In this document: piece by piece, positions 1-7,180 of the stretch
Layout of the letters: each line of letters begins with the position of its first letter
Position numbering within the stretch: position 1 is the stretch's first letter
NCBI RefSeq assembly: GCF_900546705.1
Contig: NZ_URDP01000023.1
Coordinates: 1-31,584, forward strand
DNA: 31,584 nt
DNA from: an uncultured Oscillibacter sp.
Lineage (GTDB): Bacteria; Bacillota; Clostridia; Oscillospirales; Oscillospiraceae
Direction: 5' to 3'
Notes under the pieces: generated by a model
Told to the model about the DNA's origin: nothing
The model's database searches: none
Seen by the model: the letters and a program-made list of their open reading frames with translations, nothing else
Translations under genes and position numbers: made by a program

Positions 1-862
<862 letters not shown>

Positions 863-900
863 AGCTGCTCCTTATGATTGATGTCTGACTGTCCCCCGGG

Positions 901-1407
901 TCAGTCCTGCCGGACGATGAGGTCCGCTGTGCTCGCCCGCAGCAGTCCCAGCAAATCCCCGGGGGCCAGCTCCACCTGAGCGCCGATCTTTCCGGCGGAG
1001 ATGTAAATGGTGTCGTAGTCCAGGGCGCTCTCGTGGAACACGGTGGGATACTGCTTCTTCATACCCACAGGGCTGCACCCGCCCCGGATGTAGCCGGTAA
1101 CAGCATTGATCTCCGCCACGTGCAAAAGCTCGATGGACTTCTCCCCCACTGCCCGGGCGGCCTTTTTCAGGTCCAGGCTCTCCGCCACCGGCACCTCAAA
1201 GACATAGATGCCCTTGGAAGCACCCCGGGCCACCAGGGTCTTGAAGCCCCGGGCCGGGTCCTGGCCAAGAGCCTGAGCAACATGGACGCCGTAGTCCCGC
1301 ACGCCCTCGGGGCCCTCGCCCTCCTCGTAAAACCGCGCGGTATAGGGGATCTTCTTCTGATCCAGAATCCGCATAACATTGGTCTTTTCTTCCTTATGCT
1401 TTGCCAT
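901..1407 (-). CDS. ybaK: YbaK/EbsC-type Cys-tRNA(Pro) deacylase
   Basis: This 168-residue protein belongs to the YbaK/ProX editing family, which hydrolyses Cys mischarged on tRNA-Pro in trans. The motifs are FKTLVA, whose Lys (about residue 56) is the conserved catalytic lysine of the family, then KAARAVGEKSIELL, and the GYIRGGCSPVGMKK loop that shapes the active site. I chose ATG at 1407 because AAGGAG sits 8-9 bases upstream and the protein begins at the usual family N-terminus (MAKHKEEKTN). The open frame upstream of it has no family similarity. The gene sits between uvrB and uvrA with gaps of under 40 bp and no terminator, so it is probably co-transcribed with the repair genes. That would put it under the same SOS-type promoter (inference). 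Substrate specificity within the family cannot be fixed from sequence. Confidence 0.9.
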   Translation of the reverse strand: MAKHKEEKTNVMRILDQKKIPYTARFYEEGEGPEGVRDYGVHVAQALGQDPARGFKTLVARGASKGIYVFEVPVAESLDLKKAARAVGEKSIELLHVAEINAVTGYIRGGCSPVGMKKQYPTVFHESALDYDTIYISAGKIGAQVELAPGDLLGLLRASTADLIVRQD

Positions 1408-1444
1408 TGTGATTCTCCTTATTCCGTAAACGCGTCGGGCAGGC

Positions 1445-3415
1445 TCACGCCTCGCCCCGCAGCTCGATGATCCGGTCTCGCAGCACCGCGGCATACTCGA
1501 ATTCCAGCATCTTGCTGGCTTCCTTCATTTCCTTCTCCAGGCGGGCAATCTCCGCGGCGCGCTCCTGGTCGCTGAGCTTGCGCTTCTTCCGGCCCTTGCC
1601 GGACTCCTCCTCCGCCGTGTGGGAGATCTCCAGCACCTCCCGCACGCTCTTGATGATGGTCTTGGGCACGATGCCGTGGGCCTGGTTATAATCGTTCTGA
1701 ATTTTCCGGCGGCGCTCCGTCTCATCAATGGCCGCCCGCATGGAGGGCGTGATCTCATCAGCGTACATGACCACCAGACCGTCGGCATTGCGGGCCGCCC
1801 GGCCGATGGTCTGGATGAGGGACGTCTCCGAACGCAAAAAGCCTTCCTTGTCCGCATCCAGGATGGCCACCAGACTCACCTCCGGCAGATCCAATCCCTC
1901 CCGCAGCAGGTTAATGCCCACCAGAACGTCAAACTCGCCCAACCGCAGGTCCCGGATGATCTCCATGCGTTCAATGGTCTGCACATCCGAGTGCATGTAC
2001 CGCACCCGGATCTCTGCGTTTTTCAGGTATTCCGTCAGGTCCTCCGCCATTTTCTTGGTAAGGGTCGTCACCAGCACCCGCTCGTTCCGGGCGGCACGGG
2101 TGCGGATCTCCTCCATGAGGTCGTCGATCTGCCCCGTCACCGGACGCACCTCCACCTTCGGGTCCAGCAGTCCTGTGGGACGGATGACCTGCTCCACCAC
2201 CTGGTCCGCCCGCTCCCGCTCATAGGGGCCGGGAGTGGCCGATACAAACACCGCCTGGCCGATGCGCTCTTCAAACTCCTCAAATTTCAGGGGACGGTTA
2301 TCGTAAGCGCAGGGCAGTCGGAAGCCGTACTTCACCAGGGAGTCCTTCCGGGCCCGGTCGCCGTTGTACATGGCCCGCACCTGGGGCAGCGTCACGTGGC
2401 TCTCGTCCACGAACAGCAAGAAGTCGTCCGGGAAGAAGTCCAGCAGCGTCATGGGTGCAGAGCCCGCCGGGCGGTCGGAGATGATGCGGGAGTAGTTCTC
2501 GATGCCGGAGCAGTAGCCCAGCTCCGCCATCATCTCCATGTCGTACTCCGTCCGCTGGCGGATGCGCTGGGCCTCCACCAGCTGGTTGTTGTCGGTGAAT
2601 ACCTTCACCTGCTGCTCCAGCTCCTCGCGGATCTGGCCGATGGCCTTGTCCATCTTCTCCTTGGTGGTGACATAGTGGCTGGCGGGGTAGATGGCGATGT
2701 GGTTGAGGTGCCGGTTCACTGCACCGGTAACCGGGTTGAAGTCGCTGATGCGGTCGATCTCGTCCCCGAAGAACTCCACCCGGATGGCGTGGTCCTTATA
2801 GTAGGCCGGGTACAGCTCCACTGTGTCTCCCCGCACCCGGAACATATTGCGCTGAAACGCCACGTCGTTTCGCTCGTAGCGGATCTCCACCAGGCGGCGC
2901 AGCAGCTCGTCCCGGTCCCACTGAGCTCCCACCCGCAGCGACACCACCATCTGGGCAAAGTCGTCCGGCTCACCCAGGCCGTAGATGCAGGAGACGGAGG
3001 ACACCACGATCACGTCCCGCCGCTCCAGCAGGGCACAGGTGGCACTCAGGCGCAGACGGTCGATCTCCTCATTGGTGGCGGCGTCCTTGGCAATATAGGT
3101 ATCCGTATGGGGGATATAGGCCTCGGGCTGATAATAATCGTAGTAGGAGACAAAATACTCCACGGCATTGTTGGGGAAAAACTCCTTGAACTCCGCGCAC
3201 AGCTGAGCCGCCAGGGTCTTGTTGTGGGCCAGCACCAGCGTGGGCCGCTGGACGGCCTCGATGACCTTGGCCATGGTAAAGGTCTTGCCGGAGCCGGTAA
3301 CGCCCAGCAGCACCTGCTCCTTCAGCCCGTTTTCGATCCCCTCCGCCAGGGCGGCAATGGCCTTGGGCTGATCGCCGGAGGGCTCATATTCAGAAACCAC
3401 TTTAAAATCTGGCAT
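1445..3415 (-). CDS. uvrB: UvrB, excinuclease ABC subunit B
   Basis: UvrB verifies damage and holds the pre-incision complex in nucleotide excision repair. The product is 656 residues, the normal length for the family. Walker A is GVTGSGKT at residues 38-45. The damage-probing beta-hairpin region YYDYYQPEAYIP is near 91-102. The helicase motif II equivalent is DESH, and the C-terminal helicase half contains INLLREGLDLPEVSLV and QTIGRAARN. The last 35 residues form the UVR motif that contacts UvrC (LEKEMKEASKMLEFEYAAVLRD). The ATG at 3415 has GGAAAGGA upstream. It is the first gene of a minus-strand operon followed by ybaK and uvrA. A TTGCCA-17-TAAAAT promoter and an overlapping LexA-like box precede it, which agrees with SOS control of uvrBA in Firmicutes. 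Confidence 0.98.
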   Translation of the reverse strand: MPDFKVVSEYEPSGDQPKAIAALAEGIENGLKEQVLLGVTGSGKTFTMAKVIEAVQRPTLVLAHNKTLAAQLCAEFKEFFPNNAVEYFVSYYDYYQPEAYIPHTDTYIAKDAATNEEIDRLRLSATCALLERRDVIVVSSVSCIYGLGEPDDFAQMVVSLRVGAQWDRDELLRRLVEIRYERNDVAFQRNMFRVRGDTVELYPAYYKDHAIRVEFFGDEIDRISDFNPVTGAVNRHLNHIAIYPASHYVTTKEKMDKAIGQIREELEQQVKVFTDNNQLVEAQRIRQRTEYDMEMMAELGYCSGIENYSRIISDRPAGSAPMTLLDFFPDDFLLFVDESHVTLPQVRAMYNGDRARKDSLVKYGFRLPCAYDNRPLKFEEFEERIGQAVFVSATPGPYERERADQVVEQVIRPTGLLDPKVEVRPVTGQIDDLMEEIRTRAARNERVLVTTLTKKMAEDLTEYLKNAEIRVRYMHSDVQTIERMEIIRDLRLGEFDVLVGINLLREGLDLPEVSLVAILDADKEGFLRSETSLIQTIGRAARNADGLVVMYADEITPSMRAAIDETERRRKIQNDYNQAHGIVPKTIIKSVREVLEISHTAEEESGKGRKKRKLSDQERAAEIARLEKEMKEASKMLEFEYAAVLRDRIIELRGEA

Positions 3416-3465
3416 GGCATTCCTTTCCGCTGCCGCGCAGCTGCAAAATGGCAGTATCCGTTGTT

Positions 3466-3494
3466 ATTTTACCACAGTCCGCAGGAAATGGCAA
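3466..3494 (-). promoter_or_regulatory. Putative sigma-A promoter of uvrB-ybaK-uvrA
   Basis: On the minus strand, TTGCCA (3489-3494) and TAAAAT (3466-3471) are separated by exactly 17 bp. Transcription would start near 3459, giving a leader of about 45 bases before the uvrB ATG. The -35 overlaps the LexA-like box. Confidence 0.65.
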
Positions 3495-3505
3495 ACAAAT
3501 GTTCT
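3492..3505 (-). promoter_or_regulatory. LexA/DinR-like SOS box upstream of uvrB
   Basis: The minus strand reads AGAACATTTGTTTG. This matches 12 of 14 positions of the Gram-positive LexA (DinR) consensus CGAACRNRYGTTYG as I recall it. It overlaps the -35 hexamer, a position suited to repression. uvrBA is a well-known SOS target in Firmicutes. The match was made by eye. Confidence 0.6.
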
Positions 3506-3522
3506 ATATTAGAGTACTGCAG

Positions 3523-4230
3523 CTATCCCAGATAGCCGCTGTCCGCCATGGAGACAAAGTCCCCGTCGGCGGCGATAATATGGTCCGCCAGCTGTACGCC
3601 AATGCTCTCCAGGGCGGCCTTGGCCCGCTCCGTGGCAATGAAATCATCCTGCGAGGGCAGCGCCACGCCGCTGGGGTGATTGTGGGAGAGAATCACCGCA
3701 CTGGCGGAGGTCAGCAGCGCCGCCTCCAGAAGGCGCCGGATGTCCAGCCCCGCGGAGGCCATGTCCCCCTCCCCCAGCCGCTTGCAGGCGATGAGCTTGC
3801 CCTTGCGGTCCAGGCACAGGGCGTAGACCACCTCGTGCTTCTCTCCGGCAAATCGCTCCACCAGATAGGCCCCGGCCTTCTCCGAGGAGTTGAGGATCTG
3901 CTCTTGCTGGACTTCTGCCAGCCGGGCTCGCCGGTAAATCGGGGCAACCAGCGCCAGCAGCACGGCTGCGCTCTCGCCGATTCCCTCCACCTTCTGCAAA
4001 TCCTCCACCGGAGCGGACAGCACCGCGGCCAGGGAGCCATATCGCTCCATCAGGGCATGCGCCACCGGGTTGGTATCCCGGCGAGGGATGGCGTAATACA
4101 GCAGCAGCTCCAGCGCTTCATGGTCGGCAAACGCGTCCAGTCCGCCCCGGAGGAACCGTCCCCGCATCTTTTCCCTGTGGCCGTCGTGAATCCCCAAAAC
4201 GGCTCGCCTCCCCTCTGTCCGCAGATGCAT
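3523..4230 (-). CDS. radC: RadC/JAMM-domain protein
   Basis: This 235-residue protein is of the RadC (UPF0758) family. An N-terminal helix-hairpin-helix segment (KVEGIGESAAVLL, about residues 80-92) precedes a JAB/JAMM metalloprotease-like domain. That domain's zinc signature HNHPSG is at about 183-188, with an Asp near 195. The family's role is unsettled; the old DNA-repair assignment is doubtful. The start is ATG at 4230, giving the usual clostridial N-terminus (DGHREKMRGRFLRGGLDAF). A longer frame to 4341 exists, but it would run through the radC -10 and onto the divergent mgtE promoter, so I rejected it. The Shine-Dalgarno is weak (AGGA, 1-2 bases from ATG). The gene is divergent from the M-box/mgtE unit and about 107 bp upstream of uvrB. 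Confidence 0.9.
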   Translation of the reverse strand: MHLRTEGRRAVLGIHDGHREKMRGRFLRGGLDAFADHEALELLLYYAIPRRDTNPVAHALMERYGSLAAVLSAPVEDLQKVEGIGESAAVLLALVAPIYRRARLAEVQQEQILNSSEKAGAYLVERFAGEKHEVVYALCLDRKGKLIACKRLGEGDMASAGLDIRRLLEAALLTSASAVILSHNHPSGVALPSQDDFIATERAKAALESIGVQLADHIIAADGDFVSMADSGYLG

Positions 4231-4243
4231 TCCTGAATGTTTT

Positions 4244-4272
4244 ATTATAGCACGGCCCACACTGCTCCACAA
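4244..4272 (-). promoter_or_regulatory. Putative radC promoter
   Basis: A perfect TATAAT lies on the minus strand at 4244-4249. The -35 at 17 bp is poor (TTGTGG, 4267-4272). Transcription would start very close to the ATG at 4230, leaving a leader of only a few bases, which fits the weak ribosome binding site. Confidence 0.4.
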
Positions 4273-4317
4273 GGGGAGAGCACCTTTGTAAAATTCCGCC
4301 GCAGGCCTGCGGCCGCC

Positions 4318-4346
4318 TTGACAGGCTCCTGCTTTTGTCATAAGAT
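4318..4346 (+). promoter_or_regulatory. Promoter of the M-box/mgtE transcript
   Basis: A consensus TTGACA (4318-4323) and TAAGAT (4341-4346) are separated by exactly 17 bp. The predicted start is near 4353, about 20 bases before the M-box aptamer. Confidence 0.7.
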
Positions 4347-4371
4347 AAGAAGAGAAATTTTGTAAATTACG

Positions 4372-4535
4372 CAGAAAATCCGGTAGGTAAGGCTACCGCA
4401 GGGATACGGATCGCTGCCGCAAACTGATGGAAACATCACAAGTTGGTCTGAACAGATGCTATCGAACAAGAAGGTATCATCTAACGCGATTTCACCGCCT
4501 TGTGAAGCTAAAGCTTGAACGGTTGCGGGATAGAA
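4372..4535 (+). ncRNA. M-box (ykoK leader) Mg2+ riboswitch
   Basis: The sequence between the promoter and mgtE follows the ykoK/M-box pattern closely. It has GGTAGGTAAGGCTACC near 4382-4397, then GGATACGGATCGCTGCC, and a GGTCTGAACAG segment. It ends with GAAGCTAAAGCTTGAACGG, matching the ykoK GUGCUAAAGCUCUACGAUUG end. M-box RNAs fold compactly on binding several Mg2+ ions and shut off Mg2+ importer expression. Location 5' of mgtE is the classic context. Boundaries are approximate, since P1 was placed by eye. Confidence 0.9.
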
Positions 4536-4598
4536 GTTCCCACTGGCAGTTCCCCTGTTCGTACCGGGATGGTCGGACGGGGAACTTATTTTCATTTT
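4534..4598 (+). terminator. Riboswitch expression platform: intrinsic terminator
   Basis: AGTTCCCC (4548-4555) pairs with GGGGAACT (4579-4586). The stem can be extended inward, and a U-rich run TTATTTTCATTTT follows. A second copy of AAGTTCCC at 4534-4541 could pair with the same 3' arm, so two exclusive pairings are possible. It lies between the aptamer and the mgtE ribosome binding site, as expected for transcriptional attenuation. Confidence 0.75.
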
Positions 4599-4627
4599 GA
4601 GATACTGCGGAAGGGAGGACGCACGGC

Positions 4628-6010
4628 GTGCTTGAGCTGGAAGAAGAACGGGAAGAGCTGTTGGAGAAAATTGAGGATTTGCTCTCCCGAAAACAATACG
4701 CTCCCCTGCGCGATCTCCTGCTTCCCATGGAGGCCGCAGATATTGCTGCGCTGTGCGGCGATCTGGAGGAGAAAGTGCCGCTGGTATTCCGTCTGCTGCC
4801 CAAGGAGCTGGCGGCAGAGGTGTTCGTGGAGCTGGACAGTGACCAGCAGGAACTTCTGATTCAGAGCTTTTCCAACACGGAGCTCAAGGAAGTGCTGGAC
4901 GAGCTGTACCTGGACGATACGGTGGACATCGTGGAGGAAATGCCAGCCAACGTGGTCAAGCGGATTCTGCGCCACTCGGACCCGGAAATGCGCAAGAGCA
5001 TCAACGAGATCCTCAAATACCCGGACGACTCCACCGGCAGTATCATGACCACGGAATTCGTGGATCTGAAAGAGAACATGACCGTGGAGGACGCCCTCAA
5101 GCGGATCCGCCGCACCGGCCCGGACAAGGAAACCATCAACATCTGCTACGTCATCGACGAGCAGCGCCATCTGATCGGGGTGCTGTCCATCCGAACGCTG
5201 TTGCTGGCAGAAGAAGACGATATCATCGGGGACATTATGGAGCGGAACTTCATCTGCGTCCAAACGCTGGACGATCAGGAGTCCACCGCCCGGGCCCTGA
5301 GCAAATACGACTTTCTGGCACTGCCGGTGGTGGACACGGAAAACCGGCTGGTGGGCATCGTCACCGTAGACGACGCCATGGACGTTTTGCAGGAAGAGGC
5401 CACGGAGGATATCGAGAAGATGGCCGCTATCCTGCCCTCGGACAAGCCCTACCTGAAAACCGGCGTGCTGGAGACCTGGAAGGCCCGTACCCCCTGGCTG
5501 CTGGTGCTGATGCTCTCGGCCACCTTTACCGGCATCATTCTCACTCACTTCGAAGGTGCCCTCATGTCCTGCGCCATTCTCACCTCCTTTGTGCCCATGC
5601 TCTCCGGTACCGGCGGCAACAGCGGCACCCAGGCGTCCACGGCCATCATCCGAGCCCTGTCTCTGGGAGAGGTGCGGTTTTCCGACGTGTTTCAGGTGCT
5701 TTGGAAGGAATTCCGGGTGGCCTTTTGCTGCGGCATCTGCCTTGCCTGCGCCAACTTTGTCAAAATGATGATCGTGGACCGCTGGTTGCTGCAAAATCCC
5801 TCCGTGACGCCCATGGTGGCGCTGGTGGTATGCGTCACTCTGGTGGGGACGGTGCTGTGCGCCAAGCTGGTGGGCTGCTCGTTGCCGCTGCTGGCCGAGA
5901 AGCTGGGCTTCGACCCGGCGGTCATGGCCTCTCCGTTCATTTCCACCATTGTGGACTCCATCTCTCTGCTGATTTACTTTCAGGTTGCCTCTGCCCTGCT
6001 GGGAATCTGA
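4628..6010 (+). CDS. mgtE: MgtE-family Mg2+ transporter/channel
   Basis: This 460-residue membrane protein has the full MgtE plan. Residues about 1-130 are the acidic, helical MgtE N domain (intracellular Mg2+ sensor). Two CBS domains follow at about 138-200 and 205-262. After a connecting helix come about five transmembrane segments from residue 295 to the end. Pore-family motifs are clear: PMLSGTGGNSGTQAST near 333-347 and DPAVMASPFISTIVD near 432-446. The start is GTG at 4628 with GGGAGG nine bases upstream. The M-box and terminator directly upstream imply expression only when Mg2+ is low. The next gene starts 27 bp after its stop with no terminator between. Confidence 0.97.
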   Translation: MLELEEEREELLEKIEDLLSRKQYAPLRDLLLPMEAADIAALCGDLEEKVPLVFRLLPKELAAEVFVELDSDQQELLIQSFSNTELKEVLDELYLDDTVDIVEEMPANVVKRILRHSDPEMRKSINEILKYPDDSTGSIMTTEFVDLKENMTVEDALKRIRRTGPDKETINICYVIDEQRHLIGVLSIRTLLLAEEDDIIGDIMERNFICVQTLDDQESTARALSKYDFLALPVVDTENRLVGIVTVDDAMDVLQEEATEDIEKMAAILPSDKPYLKTGVLETWKARTPWLLVLMLSATFTGIILTHFEGALMSCAILTSFVPMLSGTGGNSGTQASTAIIRALSLGEVRFSDVFQVLWKEFRVAFCCGICLACANFVKMMIVDRWLLQNPSVTPMVALVVCVTLVGTVLCAKLVGCSLPLLAEKLGFDPAVMASPFISTIVDSISLLIYFQVASALLGI

Positions 6011-6037
6011 GGCTTTTCCAACTGACGGAGGATCTCT

Positions 6038-7018
6038 ATGAAAATTTTTGCCTACGAAGTGCGCAAAGATGAGACGGCGGCCTTTTCCAGGGCCGCCGCT
6101 GCCTATCATGTGGACATTACCACCAGCTCCCTGGTCCCTACACTGGCCAACGCAGGCCTGGTTTCCGGCTGTGCCGGCGTGACCATTCTGGGGCAGGGCC
6201 GCATCGACCGGCCGCTGCTGGAGCGGTACCGGGCCCTGGGGGTCCGATGCCTGTCTACCCGTACCATCGGCAGCAACCATATTGACCTGGCCGCAGCCCA
6301 TGAACTGGGGCTCCAGGTATGCAATGCCTCCTATCCCCCCAATGGCGTGGCGGATTTCACCGTGATGATGATGCTCATGTGCCTGCGCCAGTACAAGCAG
6401 GCCATGTGGCGGGGACAGGTAAACGATTTTTCTCTGGAGGGTCTCCAGGGTCGGGACATGCAGAGCATGACCGTAGGTGTCATGGGAACCGGCCGTATCG
6501 GCGTCCAGGTGCTTCGGGAGCTCAGTGGCTTCGGCTGCCGTCTGCTGGCCTGGTCCCGGCACGAAAACCCGGCAGCGCGGCCCTATGCCCAATATACGGA
6601 TCTGGATACGCTGCTGCGCACCTGCGACATCATCACCCTGCACATGCCGCTGACCGACGCCACCCGGCACATCATCGACCGGAAAGCCATTGCCAAGATG
6701 AAAGACGGCGTGATCCTCATCAACTGCGCCCGGGGCGGTCTGACGGATATTGACGCCCTGGTGGAGGGCATCGAGACCCAGAAGATCGGTGCATTGGGCA
6801 TGGACACCGTGGAGGGCGAAGAGGGCATCGTCCACGGCGACCACCGGACGGACATTCTGACCAACCGCAACTGGTTCTATCTCCATCAGTTCCGCAATGT
6901 GATCATGACCCAGCACATGGCATTCTATACCCGGGAGGCCGTGGAGAGCATGGTGCGCTGCGGCGTGGAGGGCATCGTGGAAATGGATCGCACCGGAACT
7001 TATTCCACCAAGCTGTAA
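6038..7018 (+). CDS. D-2-hydroxyacid dehydrogenase, D-lactate dehydrogenase/VanH-like
   Basis: This 326-residue NAD-dependent D-isomer-specific 2-hydroxyacid dehydrogenase most resembles the D-lactate dehydrogenase (LdhA/VanH) branch and would reduce pyruvate to D-lactate. Seen directly: the nucleotide-binding GTGRIG (about 150-155), the catalytic Arg in NCARGG (about 232), the acidic partner in DTVEGEEG (about 260-262), and the catalytic His in TQHMAFYT (about 293). HMAFYT is typical of the D-LDH/VanH branch. ATG at 6038 has GGAGG six to seven bases upstream. It lies 27 bp after mgtE and before a strong terminator, so it is probably in the M-box-controlled transcript. No D-Ala-D-Lac ligase or VanX is adjacent, so a fermentative role is likelier than a resistance role. 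The exact substrate is inference. Confidence 0.87.
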   Translation: MKIFAYEVRKDETAAFSRAAAAYHVDITTSSLVPTLANAGLVSGCAGVTILGQGRIDRPLLERYRALGVRCLSTRTIGSNHIDLAAAHELGLQVCNASYPPNGVADFTVMMMLMCLRQYKQAMWRGQVNDFSLEGLQGRDMQSMTVGVMGTGRIGVQVLRELSGFGCRLLAWSRHENPAARPYAQYTDLDTLLRTCDIITLHMPLTDATRHIIDRKAIAKMKDGVILINCARGGLTDIDALVEGIETQKIGALGMDTVEGEEGIVHGDHRTDILTNRNWFYLHQFRNVIMTQHMAFYTREAVESMVRCGVEGIVEMDRTGTYSTKL

Positions 7019-7048
7019 CATTCTCCGGCATAGAGCAGAAGATCAAAC

Positions 7049-7093
7049 GCCCCGGCGGGCTCCGGAATCGGAGTCTGCCGGGGCGTCTTTCTC
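7049..7093 (+). terminator. Terminator of the mgtE operon
   Basis: CGCCCCGGC (7049-7057) pairs with GCCGGGGCG (7077-7085), with further pairing inside, followed by TCTTTCTCT. It lies about 30 bases after the dehydrogenase stop codon. Confidence 0.85.
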
Positions 7094-7103
7094 TGAAAAG
7101 TGC

Positions 7104-7139
7104 AAAACAAGACCCCGTACCTTGCGGTACGGGGTCTTG
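7104..7139 (-). terminator. Terminator of the SLH-protein gene
   Basis: A perfect 14-bp stem (7108-7121 with 7126-7139) has a TTGC loop. It is followed on the minus strand by TTTTGC, about 42 bases after the stop codon of the surface-protein gene. Confidence 0.9.
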
Positions 7140-7180
7140 CCTATCTCAACACAAGTGTGTTTTTGATATTGGGAAGACGA

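Noticed and set aside
4230..4341. N-terminal extension of radC to 4341
   Set aside because: The extra 37 codons cover the radC -10 and the start of the divergent mgtE promoter and have no family similarity.
6038..7018. VanH-type glycopeptide-resistance gene
   Set aside because: The HMAFYT branch signature is shared with ordinary D-lactate dehydrogenases, and no D-Ala-D-Lac ligase, VanX or VanRS genes are adjacent.
4592..7021. Very long open frame antisense to mgtE and the dehydrogenase
   Set aside because: It is a mirror of GC-rich codon bias in the real genes. Its translation is His/Gly/Gln-rich with no domain, and the sense genes have clear family motifs and ribosome sites.
7049..7139. 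The two adjacent hairpins after the dehydrogenase as one mobile palindromic element
   Set aside because: Each has the T-tract expected for terminating one of the two convergent genes, so ordinary termination explains both.
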